This document shows, piece after piece, positions 14,807 through 24,511 of a stretch of DNA of 40,038 bases. The notes beneath the pieces were generated by a model, which was not told where the DNA came from, ran no database searches, and was given only the letters and a program-made list of their open reading frames with translations. This stretch comes from Bacillota bacterium (lineage in GTDB: Bacteria; Bacillota; Clostridia; Oscillospirales; Ruminococcaceae): the NCBI GenBank assembly GCA_023431215.1, contig JAEYXR010000019.1:1-40038 (forward strand), given 5' to 3'. A program made the translations under genes and the position numbers. Within the stretch, counting starts at the first letter, position 1; each line of letters starts with the position of its first letter.

Positions 14807-15481
14807 TTACTTTTTTGCAAGCTTAGTCTCCCAGTAGGTGCGCTCCAAATCACTCCAGCAGCCTTTGCCATGCATTTTACGCATTACAGCAAACATCACA
14901 CTTGTTTTGATGCGTGGCTTGGCATGCCCTGCGCTTTGGTTCACCCTATTAGCCAGCTTATGAACACGTCTTTCTATTTTTTGCATACGCTTAGGCGGAA
15001 TTTTATCCCAGTCGGGAGCCTGAATATTACAGGTCAGCTTATAACACCTGCCTACCGACCACCAGCCAAACTGGGTACAAATTGCCTTGGCGGCAGCTGC
15101 TGCACCGGCACCGGCTGCTGTAGTTACTGCAATCCCTATTTTCCCTCTCATGTCGTAGGGTCTGTGCACCATCCATCGATACGCCATATGATCACAAAAA
15201 GTTTTTAGCTGCCCGGTCATGCCAAAGCAATAGTTGGGGGATGCAAAAATAATAACATCTGACTGCTCCATTGCCATAATAATAGGCTCTGTTTGACTGC
15301 GGTGGGGACAAAGCTGTTCATCCTTCATAATGCATTGGGTGCAGCCAACACACTGCCCCATACCGTTCACTGTAAATTCCCAAAGCTCATCTTGCCGGCA
15401 GTCCAACTCTGCCAGCAGCAGCTGAGTCAGGCGATAGGTGTTGCCATGGTGCTGCTGCCCATATACCGCTGTCACTTTCAT
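14807..15481 (-). CDS. flavodoxin-fold NAD(P)H/FMN oxidoreductase
   Basis: A 224-aa protein started at 15481 (AAGGAG 10 bases upstream). The N-terminus VTAVYGQQHHGNTYRLTQLL is the FMN phosphate loop of the flavodoxin-like/NADPH-dependent FMN reductase fold. CVGCTQCIMKDEQLCPH (around residues 46-62) is the Cys-rich insert seen in iron-sulfur flavoproteins and related multimeric flavodoxins, and IFASPNYCFGMTGQLKTFCDH is the second FMN loop. The basic C-terminal tail of about 70 residues is unusual. The electron donor and substrate are unknown. It appears monocistronic. Confidence 0.82.
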   Translation of the reverse strand: MKVTAVYGQQHHGNTYRLTQLLLAELDCRQDELWEFTVNGMGQCVGCTQCIMKDEQLCPHRSQTEPIIMAMEQSDVIIFASPNYCFGMTGQLKTFCDHMAYRWMVHRPYDMRGKIGIAVTTAAGAGAAAAAKAICTQFGWWSVGRCYKLTCNIQAPDWDKIPPKRMQKIERRVHKLANRVNQSAGHAKPRIKTSVMFAVMRKMHGKGCWSDLERTYWETKLAKK

Positions 15482-15533
15482 CTCTTTGCATCTCCTTATT
15501 GTCATAGCTGTATCAATGGATGCTTAGCGCCAA

Positions 15534-15564
15534 AAGAGCGCACAGCCTATGGCCATGCGCTCTT
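15534..15564 (-). terminator. terminator of the cmk-plsC-ispH/rpsA operon
   Basis: AAGAGCGCA pairs with TGCGCTCTT (15534-15542 and 15556-15564); on the minus strand the arm runs into TTTT. It lies about 40 bases after the ispH/rpsA stop codon. Confidence 0.75.
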
Positions 15565-15606
15565 AATTGCTTTAGTAGAAATATGTGCCGTAAGGCTGCA
15601 ATATGC

Positions 15607-17562
15607 TTATTCCTCTACGGAAGCCTCTTCAACGGTACCTTCCTCGTCAGAAAGAAGGGCTTTGATGGACAGGCTTGCACGCTTTTTGTCAAAATCAAGC
15701 TCGGTGATGACTGCATCAACCTCGTCGCCAACCTTCAGCTTGTCAGCAACCTTCTCTACACGCTCACGAGCGATTTGAGAAATGTGGATGAGACCATCGA
15801 TGCCGGGGATGATTTGAGCAAATGCACCGAAAGCAGTGACGGACATGATTTTAACATGAACAACGTCGCCCACCTGATGCTGGGTCTTGATGACCTCCCA
15901 GGGGTTGTCCTCGCTCTTTTTGTAGATGAGAGAAACTTTTTTGTTCTCTGCATCAATGTCCTTAACGGTAACTTCGACAGTATCGCCGATGTTGACAATC
16001 TCAGAAGGATGCTTTACACGCAGCCAGGTGAGATCGGTGAGGCCGATACGGCCATCTACACCGCCCAGGTCAACAAAAACACCAAAGTTGGTGATGGATT
16101 TAACAACGCCGGTATAAACCTTACCAACCTCAACTTCTGCCCAGAACTTATCGGCAAGCACCTTGCGCTGCTCGCGGATAACGGCAGAAATGGAGCCCAG
16201 TGCACGACGGCGCTGACGGTTGGTCTCCAGAATTTTGAACTCTACTTCCTTGTGCAGGATGCTGTTCAAATCACCATCACGGGGAACGCTGGACTGGGAT
16301 GCAGGAATAAATACCTTTACGCCGTTGGTCAGAGCCAACACGCCGCCCTTAATGACCTCAGTGACTTTACCGGTAAGAATTTCGCCGGTTTCGCCTGCTG
16401 CCATGACCTTCTCAAAGCCTGCAGCCTGATCCAGTCTGCGCTTAGAGAGCATGGTAGTGCCTTCTACGTCGTTGATGCGGATAACCTGCAGCTCAATTTC
16501 GTCGCCAACCTTGACGATATCCTCGGGCTTTGCGGTGGGGTCATCTGTCAGTTCGTGCAGCGGTACATAGCAGGCGTGCTTGGTTCCGATGTCGACCGAG
16601 ATTTCGTTCGGCTTGATGCCGGTAACGACACCAGTTACCTTCTCCCCGTTATATGTACTTTTGAAAGACTGATCCAGCATCTCCTCAAAAGTCATTTCAT
16701 TATTAATGTTATCGAGTCTGCTCATGGAATGTTGAACCTCCTTAATTATACAAGCCGGGGTTGAGGCTCCGGCAGTAATTCCCATAAGGTTTGCCCTAGC
16801 AAACAGCTCTTTGTGGCCGTCGAGCTCTTCCGCGCGCTCCACCATCACTGTAGGACAGTTTGCGCTGCAAATATGATACAGCTTTTTGGTGTTGGAGCTG
16901 TGGCGCCCCCCGACCACTACCATTACATCAGCTTGACACGACAACTGCCGTGCTTCTTCTTGTCTTGTAACAGTGGCTTTACATATTGTATCAAAAATAT
17001 TGAGGTTTGTACACACTTTTTTTGCGGATTCCTCGGATTTCTTCCATTCTTTCCGGTCAAAAGTGGTTTGAGAAACCAAAATAAAGCGCATTTTTTCAAA
17101 ATTTTCCAGTTTTAATACCCTGTTTTCCAAATCCTGGGCATCTTGAAACACAATTACCTGTCCTTTGCAATGTCCTATAATGCCCTGCACTTCAGGGTGC
17201 GCCTCGTCCCCGGCAATTAAAACCACCGTTTGGGGGTGCTGCTCTGCCACAATTTTATGAATTTTCAGCACATAAGGACAAGTTGCGTCTATATAGGATA
17301 TGTTGTGGCTCTTCAAATATTCGTACACCCAGGCGGCCACGCCATGGGAGCGTATAATGACTGTCTGTCCGGGCTGTGCATCCTCTACTTTTTCCAGCAC
17401 CACAACGCCGCGTCTGGCAAAATCTTCTACCACAACGGGGTTATGAATAATTTCGCCCAGGGTGCACACTTTATTCCCCTGATCGCTTTCACGGGTTACT
17501 ATATCAACAGCACGGCTTACGCCAAAGCAAAAGCCGGCAGTTTTTGCTACTTCAATTTTCAC
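15607..17562 (-). CDS. ispH: IspH (HMB-PP reductase) fused to ribosomal protein S1
   Basis: A 651-aa fusion typical of Clostridia. Residues 1 to about 285 are IspH, the [4Fe-4S] enzyme of the last MEP-pathway step, which makes IPP and DMAPP. The three cluster cysteines are Cys12 (AGFCFGVSRAV), Cys95 (DATCPYV) and Cys194 (DTICKATVTRQEE); HPEVQGIIGH and SSNTKKLY are also in place. A linker leads to four S1 RNA-binding repeats, starting near VTGVVTGIKPNEI (309), GEILTGKVTEVIKGG, GKVYTGVVKSITNFGVFVDL and GDVVHVKIMSVTAFGAF. The tail is acidic. The start overlaps the end of plsC by 11 bases, so translation is probably coupled. The S1 part may help mRNA binding to ribosomes. Confidence 0.95.
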   Translation of the reverse strand: MKIEVAKTAGFCFGVSRAVDIVTRESDQGNKVCTLGEIIHNPVVVEDFARRGVVVLEKVEDAQPGQTVIIRSHGVAAWVYEYLKSHNISYIDATCPYVLKIHKIVAEQHPQTVVLIAGDEAHPEVQGIIGHCKGQVIVFQDAQDLENRVLKLENFEKMRFILVSQTTFDRKEWKKSEESAKKVCTNLNIFDTICKATVTRQEEARQLSCQADVMVVVGGRHSSNTKKLYHICSANCPTVMVERAEELDGHKELFARANLMGITAGASTPACIIKEVQHSMSRLDNINNEMTFEEMLDQSFKSTYNGEKVTGVVTGIKPNEISVDIGTKHACYVPLHELTDDPTAKPEDIVKVGDEIELQVIRINDVEGTTMLSKRRLDQAAGFEKVMAAGETGEILTGKVTEVIKGGVLALTNGVKVFIPASQSSVPRDGDLNSILHKEVEFKILETNRQRRRALGSISAVIREQRKVLADKFWAEVEVGKVYTGVVKSITNFGVFVDLGGVDGRIGLTDLTWLRVKHPSEIVNIGDTVEVTVKDIDAENKKVSLIYKKSEDNPWEVIKTQHQVGDVVHVKIMSVTAFGAFAQIIPGIDGLIHISQIARERVEKVADKLKVGDEVDAVITELDFDKKRASLSIKALLSDEEGTVEEASVEE

Positions 17563-18166
17563 CGGAAGCTTCCTCCAGTTCCATTAAGTCGGTAATATGC
17601 CTCATAATGGCCTTTGCTACACGACGCAGAGAAGATGCACTTTCATCAGAAAACCCCAACTGCTCAAAAGGCACCGGTTTGCCAATTTTTATTCTTATTT
17701 TTTTGCCGATTGCCAATTTTCCGTCAAACAAAATAGCACAGGGGATAATATCTGCCTTTGAAAGCTTTGCAACCAGTGCTGCTCCCGATTTGGGACGCAG
17801 CGGCTGACCGTCCTTAGAGCGAGTGCCCTCGGGGAAAATTCCCAACAGGTCTCCTCTTTTGATAATATCTGCCGCATGGTCAATTACATTCATGTCTCCG
17901 GCACCCCGGTTAACGGCAAAAACTCCCAGCTTGCCTAAGATAAAACCTAAAAGGCGGTTATGAAAAAGTTCTTCCTTTCCCATAAAATATACCTGACGGG
18001 GAATAGCATGGGACAATAATATCGGATCTAAAAACGACCTATGATTGCACACAACAATATATCCGCCTTCTGTAGGCAGGTTTTCTTTTCCTTCGTAGGT
18101 TACCCGAAACAAAATACCTCGTAAAATTGCGGTAAGTCTACGGGCAAAGCGGTAAAATAAAGTCAT
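17552..18166 (-). CDS. plsC: 1-acylglycerol-3-phosphate acyltransferase
   Basis: A 204-aa protein; I take the ATG at 18166 with AAAGGA 12 bases upstream. PlsC adds the second acyl chain to make phosphatidic acid at the membrane. The acyltransferase box I is VVCNHRSFLDPI (His and Asp of NHxxxxD), and box III is GIFPEGTRSKDG. VYFMGKEELFHNRLLGFIL (box II) and IIPCAIL (box IV region) are also visible, and an N-terminal hydrophobic patch would seat it at the membrane. It sits between cmk and ispH/rpsA in an order common in Clostridia. Confidence 0.92.
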   Translation of the reverse strand: MTLFYRFARRLTAILRGILFRVTYEGKENLPTEGGYIVVCNHRSFLDPILLSHAIPRQVYFMGKEELFHNRLLGFILGKLGVFAVNRGAGDMNVIDHAADIIKRGDLLGIFPEGTRSKDGQPLRPKSGAALVAKLSKADIIPCAILFDGKLAIGKKIRIKIGKPVPFEQLGFSDESASSLRRVAKAIMRHITDLMELEEASGEN

Positions 18167-18223
18167 CCTGTCATAGTTCCTTTCGGGCAAAACTCAACTG
18201 TGCGGCGTTACCACTATATTCTC

Positions 18224-18901
18224 TTACCCTACGGGGTAAATACCATGGTTTGCTGCAATTTTAAGCAGGAGCGCCAGCGATTCTTCAAAATTAAGCTGAG
18301 TAGTATCTGCCAGCACAGCATCTTCCGCCTGCTTTAATGGGGCTGCCGCGCGGGTGGAGTCATTGTAATCTCGAAGCTTTACTTCTTCCAATATCTGTTC
18401 ATAGCTGACTTTATGTCCTTTTTCCACCAGCTCCTTGTGGCGGCGTGCAGCCCGTGCCTGGGGAGAGGCAGTTAAAAACACCTTTAATGTTGCGTTGGGA
18501 AGTACCACAGTACCAATGTCTCGTCCGTCCATGATGACGTTGTTGCTGCGGGCAAGGTCACGCTGCTGCTCAAGCAAAAAAGCTCTTACCGCAGGAATGG
18601 CAGATACATTAGAAGCCGCCATAGAAGCCTCCGGCATACGGATAGCCTCCGAAACATCCTCTTCTCCCAGAAAAATACGCTGACCCTGAGGTCCAAACCG
18701 CAGCCCAATATGAATGGAGGGCAGCAGCGCTGTTACTGCTTCTGAATCTGTAGTGCAGATTTCTGCGCGTAGTGCCGCAACCCCAATGGCGCGGTACATT
18801 GCACCGGTATCTACGTGCAAAAAGTTCAGTTTTGCACCCATTGCCTTGGCTAATGTACTTTTTCCGGCACCGGAGGGTCCATCCAGCGCAATAGAAAACA
18901 T
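18224..18901 (-). CDS. cmk: cytidylate kinase
   Basis: A 225-aa protein of the usual length; AAGGTGG precedes the ATG. It phosphorylates CMP and dCMP with ATP. The P-loop is ALDGPSGAGKSTLAKAM, followed by VDTGAMYRAIGVAALRA, MDGRDIGTVVLPNATLKVFL and a lid with ARAARRHKEL. RDYNDSTRAAAPLK near the end holds the conserved nucleotide-contact residues. It is the first gene of the cmk-plsC-ispH/rpsA cluster; the 172-base gap before it shows no clear terminator, so read-through from the BaiN-like gene is possible. Confidence 0.95.
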   Translation of the reverse strand: MFSIALDGPSGAGKSTLAKAMGAKLNFLHVDTGAMYRAIGVAALRAEICTTDSEAVTALLPSIHIGLRFGPQGQRIFLGEEDVSEAIRMPEASMAASNVSAIPAVRAFLLEQQRDLARSNNVIMDGRDIGTVVLPNATLKVFLTASPQARAARRHKELVEKGHKVSYEQILEEVKLRDYNDSTRAAAPLKQAEDAVLADTTQLNFEESLALLLKIAANHGIYPVG

Positions 18902-19073
18902 AAGAAAACCACCTTTTTCCTACTGCCGCTGCGGAGAGTAGGCTTATACTTCAATCTTTTTTACTGCAAAGCGTTAAGCCTTGCTTGTTAAAGAATAATT
19001 TGCTTTTATTAAAAAGCCGTTAACAGTATAATCTGATTTTTACTCTGTGTCAAAATATTAAAATCAACACTTT

Positions 19074-20309
19074 TTATTCAATAATCCCCTGTGCTGCCAA
19101 ATAACCGGTGGAATAAGCAATCTGAAGGTTGTAGCCGCCTGTGTAGGCATCCACATCCAGCACTTCACCGGCAAAAAACAGTCCCGGGCACAGTTTGGAT
19201 TCCATGGTTTTGGGGTTAACTTCCTTGACATCTACCCCGCCACTGGTCACCACTGCTTCCTCCACCGGGCGCAGCGCCTTGGGGGTCAAGGGAAACGCCT
19301 TGATAAGCGCCCCCAAACGAACCCGCTCTTCGCGGGTAATCTGATGTATTTTTGCATCGGGGTCAATACCCGAAAGCTTTACGACAACAGGAATCAAGGT
19401 TCGCGGCAGCAGTGCTCCCAGACTGTTTAAAAAGTTTTTATTTTTTTGTTCTTCAAAGTCTCTTAAAATACGGGCATCCAGCTGCTCATGGGTAAGAGCT
19501 GGCTTCAGGTCTATTTCCATTCGGTAGTCTTTGGCAGAGCCTTTCATAAAGGAAGAGGCCGAAAGCACCAGTGGGCCCGAAACGCCAAAATGAGTAAACA
19601 GCATTTCGCCAAGCTCGCTGTACAGGCATTTGGTCCCCTGCTTGGGATACAGCGAAAGAGTAACATTGCGCAGTGAAAGCCCCATTAGGCTGCTGTAAAA
19701 GCCGTCGGAGCACTCCACCGGAACCAACGAACCTCTGGGAGGTACAATGGTATGCCCTGCCTGACGGGCAAGGTCATAGCCGCTGCCGTCGGAGCCGGTA
19801 GCAGGGTAACTCATGCCGCCGGTGGCAATTACAACCTTATTGGCTTCAATAGAAGCGCCATCCTCAGTGATAACGCCGCAAACTCTGCCGTCTTTTAAGA
19901 TTAGAGAGCCTGCCTTGCCGCAGGTAATGCGGGCACCGCTATCCTTTGCAAATGCAATGAGGGCATCGGCAATGTCCCTGGCACAGTCGGACTGAGGAAA
20001 CACCCTGTTTCCCCGTTCGGTTTTTAGGGCTACACCAATTTCTTCAAAATGCGCCATGGCATCCTGACAGGTGTAAGTATTGATCGCACTATATAAAAAG
20101 CGCGGATTGGTACGAACGTTGCGGATAAAATCTTCCGGTGTACAGTTGTTGGTAACGTTGCAGCGGCCCTTGCCGGTTACCAAGATTTTGCGGGCCGGGC
20201 GCTCCCGGCGCTCTAGCACCAGGATGCGGCTGCCCCATTGGGCGGCATAGCCGGCACAGGTTAGCCCTGCTGCTCCGCCACCCACAATAATAGCATCATA
20301 TTCCTTCAT
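19074..20309 (-). CDS. BaiN/HI0933-like FAD flavoprotein oxidoreductase
   Basis: A 411-aa protein. The start at 20309 follows GGAGC and overlaps the end of the RpiR gene by 14 bases. The FAD-binding Rossmann motif is IIVGGGAAGLTCAGYAA (residues about 6-22), with KILVTGKGRCNVTNN, VIATGGMSYPATGSDGSGYD and the closing ELLFAGEVLDVDAYTGGYNLQ-type segment. The HI0933/YhiN family includes BaiN, reported to take part in bile-acid dehydroxylation in some gut clostridia, but most members are uncharacterised. The gene neighbourhood (cmk cluster) is the common chromosomal one, not a bai operon, so no specific function is claimed. Confidence 0.88.
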   Translation of the reverse strand: MKEYDAIIVGGGAAGLTCAGYAAQWGSRILVLERRERPARKILVTGKGRCNVTNNCTPEDFIRNVRTNPRFLYSAINTYTCQDAMAHFEEIGVALKTERGNRVFPQSDCARDIADALIAFAKDSGARITCGKAGSLILKDGRVCGVITEDGASIEANKVVIATGGMSYPATGSDGSGYDLARQAGHTIVPPRGSLVPVECSDGFYSSLMGLSLRNVTLSLYPKQGTKCLYSELGEMLFTHFGVSGPLVLSASSFMKGSAKDYRMEIDLKPALTHEQLDARILRDFEEQKNKNFLNSLGALLPRTLIPVVVKLSGIDPDAKIHQITREERVRLGALIKAFPLTPKALRPVEEAVVTSGGVDVKEVNPKTMESKLCPGLFFAGEVLDVDAYTGGYNLQIAYSTGYLAAQGIIE

Positions 20310-21186
20310 TCGCGTTGCTCCGGTCCCCGTCTGTTTTTTCGTATACGTGGTATTCTTCCCATATATTTTCCAAAGTCGCATAAGTCTGGGCAATTTCGTC
20401 CTTCTTTTTAAGGCCGACAGCAACAATCAGAGCATTAATCAGGCTTAATGGTGCCACCAAAGAGTCTACAAAGGAGGCCATGTCGCTGCGTGCCAGTAAC
20501 AGGATATCGGCAACTTCTGCCAAGGGTGCCGAGGTGGAGTCGGTAATGGCAATGACGGTTGCGCCACGGCTTTTGGCATAGCGTGCTGCACGCAGGGTGC
20601 GCTGAGAATAACGGGGGAAGCTGATGGCAATAAGAACATCCCCCTCACCAATGCGCAGCATCTGCTCAAAGACCTCGCTGGCAGTGCTGGTGTTAACGTT
20701 GTGCACGTGTGGAAAAATGTGGTTAAAATAAAAGCTTAAAAAGCTTGCCAATATGCTGGAGCTGCGTATGCCCAGCACATAAATCTCTTTGCAATTAACA
20801 ATGGTATCTACCGCTGCGCTAAAATCCTTACGGTTGGTTTCTTCTATAGTCCTGCGGATTTTTTCGCAGTCAAAGGTAAGCACCTTGGTCAGCACATCTT
20901 CGTTGCCCAGTTGTCCGTCAATGATGTTCATGCGCTGCACAGTGGTCAGGCGGTTACGGATAATTTCCTGCAGATTTTTTTGCAGCTGGGGGTAGCCTTC
21001 AAAGCCCACCTCTGTGGCAAAGCGTACCACGGTAGACTCGCTGACACCAACGGTATCACCCAGCTTTGAGGCTGTCATAAAAGCTGCTTTGTCATAGTGC
21101 TCAATGATATAACGACCAATGCGTTTTTGTCCCTTGGAAAATTCAGGCATTTGTTTTTCTATTTTAGAAAGAAGGTCCATTACCAT
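20296..21186 (-). CDS. MurR/RpiR-family transcriptional regulator
   Basis: A 296-aa protein; the ATG at 21186 has GGAG 6 bases upstream. The N-terminal HTH (about 1-77) includes SKGQKRIGRYIIEHY and VGVSESTVVRFATEVGFEGY, the RpiR signature. The SIS sugar-isomerase-like sensor (about 110-250) includes IYVLGIRSSSILASFLSFYF and DVLIAISFPRYSQRTLRAA, which would bind a phosphosugar. It overlaps the flavoprotein gene, so they share a transcript. Targets are unknown; nagB lies 10 kb away. GCGTTTAACGC (21252-21262) upstream could be an autoregulatory site. Confidence 0.88.
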   Translation of the reverse strand: MVMDLLSKIEKQMPEFSKGQKRIGRYIIEHYDKAAFMTASKLGDTVGVSESTVVRFATEVGFEGYPQLQKNLQEIIRNRLTTVQRMNIIDGQLGNEDVLTKVLTFDCEKIRRTIEETNRKDFSAAVDTIVNCKEIYVLGIRSSSILASFLSFYFNHIFPHVHNVNTSTASEVFEQMLRIGEGDVLIAISFPRYSQRTLRAARYAKSRGATVIAITDSTSAPLAEVADILLLARSDMASFVDSLVAPLSLINALIVAVGLKKKDEIAQTYATLENIWEEYHVYEKTDGDRSNANEGI

Positions 21187-21745
21187 AATGTACTCCATTC
21201 TGCCTATATGTATGGCATAAAACTTTAGTTTGGTATTACTGCCGGCGTAATGCGTTTAACGCTTTTATACCGGCCGATTTGTTCAAAACACTGCTCTGCA
21301 ACTATAAATAAATACTATTCAAAACAAATTTGCTTTTAAGGTTAAAATATCCGGTTTTGCAGTTAAGAAAATAGTATAAAAACAACACCTCAATTAATAC
21401 GATAGTACGGCTATGCAAGCCGCTTTTACACATTTTATCCAAAGCTGTTTTTTGGTCCGTCAACATCATATCCCAAACCAGAGTAAAAATCAAGGTGATT
21501 TTCAGTTTTTTTGCAAGATAATATGCATTTTCCTGCACACAGGAGCATTTTTCTTTCATTGAAGCACTGTCTAAAGACACCGTTAATAAGTTTTGACAAC
21601 TACCCATTCTTTTTGCTTTTGCATAACAGTAAAATAACAATAAGTTAAATCAGGGGTTTGCCCTTTTCAGAAACGCTTAAATTTACTATAATAAAAAAGA
21701 TAGAAATAATTACAATAGTGCTTTAAAATAAGGGAGTAGACAAAT
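21187..21745. promoter_or_regulatory. 559-base divergent intergenic region
   Basis: It separates the RpiR and aldehyde dehydrogenase genes. The odd palindrome GCGTTTAACGC (21252-21262) lies in the probable RpiR promoter region and AAGGGAG serves the aldehyde dehydrogenase. An AT-rich minus frame (21302-21640) has no ribosome site or recognisable protein. Nothing else is supported. Confidence 0.4.
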
Positions 21746-23137
21746 ATGGAACAGAACAGTTGTAAGCTTTCTGTAAAGCAGATTACAGCAGCACAACGGG
21801 CGTTTTTTGCCACAGGTGTAACTAAGGATATCTCCTGGCGCTTAGGCGCTTTAGAAGCGTTAAAACAAGGCATCCTTGCTTTGGAGGATGAAATTAATGA
21901 GGCACTGTGTACGGACTTAAATAAAAGCGCCTTTGAAAGCTATATGACCGAGGTGGGTATGGTGCTTTCTGAACTGAGCCATACACAAAAGCACCTAAAA
22001 AAATGGGCAAAAGATAAAAAGGTGCCAACACCCTTGGGGCAGTTTTCTGCCAAGAGCTTTATTTCTTCTCAGCCTTATGGCATTGTACTGGTGATGGCAC
22101 CCTGGAATTACCCCTTTCAGCTTGCCATAGCCCCCGTCATTGGCGCAATAGCCGCCGGCAACTGTGTCATCATCAAGCCTTCTCAGGATGCACCTGCTAC
22201 CAGTGCCATCATTGCCAAGCTCATTTCCAATTGCTTTGAGCCTGAATTTGCTGCTGTGGTTGAGGGTGGTATTGAGGAATCTACCGCTCTGCTGGAAGAA
22301 CACCTAGATTTTGTTTTTTTTACAGGGGGCGCTGTTGTTGGCAAAATTGTCATGGAAAAGGCCAGCAAGCACCTTACCCCTGTTTGTTTGGAGCTGGGCG
22401 GAAAAAGCCCGTGCATTGTAGACCAAACAGCCAATCTTACCCTTGCAGCCAAGCGCATTGTCTTTGGCAAATTTTTAAATGCCGGGCAAACCTGTGTGGC
22501 TCCCGACTACTTATTTGTCCATCAAGCTGTTAAAGACCAGCTGGTTACCTGTATCAAAGAAGCTATTGTACAATTTTTTGGAAAAAGGCCAATGGAATCC
22601 CCCGGCTATGGCAAAATTATCAATGAAAAGCACTTTAACAGGCTGCTGAAGCTGATGCAGGACGAACATGTTGCGTCAGGCGGGGGAAACAACCCAAAAA
22701 CACTGCAAATTGAACCTACCCTGCTGGACGGGATTAGTGCCGATAGTCCTATTATGCAGCAAGAGATTTTCGGGCCTCTCCTGCCCATTATGACCTTTCA
22801 AAACCTCAGTGAAGCCGCAGAGTATATTAATGCTCATGACAAACCTCTGGCACTGTACTTGTTTACTACAGACAAAAAGGCAGAGCAGTACATCTTAAAT
22901 GAGTGCAGCTTTGGCGGCGGCTGCATCAACGACACCATCATACACCTTGCTACCAGCGAGCTGCCTTTTGGCGGTGTGGGGCAAAGCGGCTTGGGCAGTT
23001 ATCATGGCAGGCAAAGCTTTGAAACCTTTAGCCACCACCGCAGCATTGTCAAAAAGCATAACTTTATTGATCTGCCTATCCGCTACCGGCCCTATACGCC
23101 TCAAAAGGAAAAAATGCTGAGAAAGTTTTTAAAATAG
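21746..23137 (+). CDS. aldehyde dehydrogenase, class 3 type
   Basis: A 463-aa protein. It belongs to the short NAD(P)-dependent group of fatty/aromatic aldehyde dehydrogenases (class 3, YwdH/coniferyl type). VLVMAPWNYPFQLAIAP and NCVIIKPSQDAP bind the cofactor, FFTGGAVVGKIVMEKA follows, Glu216 is the general base in LELGGKSP, and Cys250 in NAGQTCVAPDY is the nucleophile. The C-terminus has PFGGVGQSGLGSYHG. It oxidises aldehydes to acids; the physiological aldehyde is unknown. It is monocistronic between its own promoter region and a strong terminator. Confidence 0.92.
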   Translation: MEQNSCKLSVKQITAAQRAFFATGVTKDISWRLGALEALKQGILALEDEINEALCTDLNKSAFESYMTEVGMVLSELSHTQKHLKKWAKDKKVPTPLGQFSAKSFISSQPYGIVLVMAPWNYPFQLAIAPVIGAIAAGNCVIIKPSQDAPATSAIIAKLISNCFEPEFAAVVEGGIEESTALLEEHLDFVFFTGGAVVGKIVMEKASKHLTPVCLELGGKSPCIVDQTANLTLAAKRIVFGKFLNAGQTCVAPDYLFVHQAVKDQLVTCIKEAIVQFFGKRPMESPGYGKIINEKHFNRLLKLMQDEHVASGGGNNPKTLQIEPTLLDGISADSPIMQQEIFGPLLPIMTFQNLSEAAEYINAHDKPLALYLFTTDKKAEQYILNECSFGGGCINDTIIHLATSELPFGGVGQSGLGSYHGRQSFETFSHHRSIVKKHNFIDLPIRYRPYTPQKEKMLRKFLK

Positions 23138-23174
23138 CGCCATGATTAGCCCAAAACAGGCAAGTATCATCTGC

Positions 23175-23217
23175 AAAAAAGCCACCGGTCACTGAGTTAG
23201 TGACCGGCGGCTTTTGA
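23175..23217. terminator. bidirectional terminator
   Basis: AAAAGCC-A-CCGGTCACT pairs with AGTGACCGG-C-GGCTTTT around a 5-base loop, flanked by an A-run and T-run. It serves both the aldehyde dehydrogenase and the convergent M23 gene. Confidence 0.9.
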
Positions 23218-23280
23218 TATGTCGCCTCTTGTAAGGGCATCACAATAAATAATCTTATCAGTGAATTTTACTACACTGCT

Positions 23281-24309
23281 TTAAGAAAGCATATTATTTT
23301 CTATATACTCCCAAGGATTGGTGAACACTCCGCCCACCGTCATGGCAAAATGCAGGTGAGGCCCTGTAGAAAAGCCCGTGCTGCCCACCTTGCCCAGCTC
23401 GTCGCCGATGCTTACCATATCCCCTGTTTTACAGGTGGTGCTTTCCATATGATAATACCAGCTTTGCAAACCAAATCCGTGTTCTACAACCACGGTATTA
23501 CCCGTAAGCTGTAAATAGCCGGCATACAAAACACGCCCGGCATTGGGCGCCAAAACAGGAGTTCCTGCAGGAGCGGCAAAATCCACCCCGCCGTGACGGC
23601 TGGCCGAACCGTTGACCACCCTGGTATATCCGTAAGAGCTGGTAATTCTGGGGGAATCCTGATTCAGCGGCAAACTGAATTTTCCGCTCCAGTATTTTTG
23701 CCCATCCGCCTGTTTTTTCAGTGGCTCGGTCACCCGATTAAACTCTGCATTGGCATTGCTGTTGTTGACGGTAGAGTCTGCTACCGACTGATCTACTTCA
23801 AAGGTTTCTACCTCAAAGCCACCGTCTGTCACCTGAAGAGATAAGTTCTTTGTCTCTTCACCCACAGCTACCGTAATGGCATAATTGCCGGGCTGGGTTA
23901 CCATTCTTACTGCCACTGCAGCTGCCCAACCGTCTCCGTAAGGAAAAAATACCGGAGTGTAGTTCATATTGGTTTGGGCGGTGGGGGTTACTCCCTCCGG
24001 AGCGTTTTTTACCAGTAAAAACAGGCTACTGCCTGCCTTTACACTGTCGGTAGACATTATAACCTCCGGCTCCTCTTTTTCTGCAGGCACCGGTACAGAT
24101 TCTGTCCCACTGCTTGCAGTACTTGAAGAAAGCTCTTCCTCCGGGGTTACCGCAGGGGGAAACTCACCTTTGGCGGCGTCCATGCTCTGGCTTTGGCTGA
24201 AAGGCTGCTCCTGTGATACAACCGAAGAGGGTGCAGGGACTTTTCCACATGCTGCAAGAAGGCTCAACGCCGCCATAGCAGCCAACCATCCCTTTATTCC
24301 TTTATTCAT
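23281..24309 (-). CDS. M23/LytM-family peptidase lipoprotein
   Basis: A 342-aa exported lipoprotein. The signal ends in SLLAAC (lipobox, Cys21), followed by a long Ser/Pro/Glu-rich linker to about residue 85 and a beta-rich middle part. The C-terminal M23 domain (about 225-330) is complete: SRHGGVDFAAPAGTPVLAP holds the HxxxD zinc ligands, WYYHMES the catalytic His, and GPHLHFAM the HxH motif. Such enzymes cut peptidoglycan cross-bridges or stem peptides; the intact zinc site argues for activity, not an activator role. It is convergent with the aldehyde dehydrogenase and probably monocistronic. Confidence 0.9.
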   Translation of the reverse strand: MNKGIKGWLAAMAALSLLAACGKVPAPSSVVSQEQPFSQSQSMDAAKGEFPPAVTPEEELSSSTASSGTESVPVPAEKEEPEVIMSTDSVKAGSSLFLLVKNAPEGVTPTAQTNMNYTPVFFPYGDGWAAAVAVRMVTQPGNYAITVAVGEETKNLSLQVTDGGFEVETFEVDQSVADSTVNNSNANAEFNRVTEPLKKQADGQKYWSGKFSLPLNQDSPRITSSYGYTRVVNGSASRHGGVDFAAPAGTPVLAPNAGRVLYAGYLQLTGNTVVVEHGFGLQSWYYHMESTTCKTGDMVSIGDELGKVGSTGFSTGPHLHFAMTVGGVFTNPWEYIENNMLS

Positions 24310-24511
24310 AATTAACCGGCCTCCTGATGCATCATTTTGTAATATTGTACATTTGCCTTTGGCAGGTGCATAAAGATAAAAATAGCCATAGAAGCTATTC
24401 TATATTACCCTACCACTAATATAACTATTTTATCATACTAATAAGTACGAAAAAAGGAGCAGAAACATTTCCCATTCTCAGCAAGGTTCATCAAATTTTA
24501 GTTGCAGTCCG

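Noticed and set aside
15520..16764. 414-aa plus-strand frame opposite ispH/rpsA
   Set aside because: Antisense shadow of the S1 repeats; no ribosome site and no domain.
21302..21640. 112-aa minus-strand open frame between the RpiR and aldehyde dehydrogenase genes
   Set aside because: No ribosome site at any of its starts, no recognisable motif, and odd Cys/Leu/Lys-rich composition in an AT-rich gap. It may be chance or a decayed gene.
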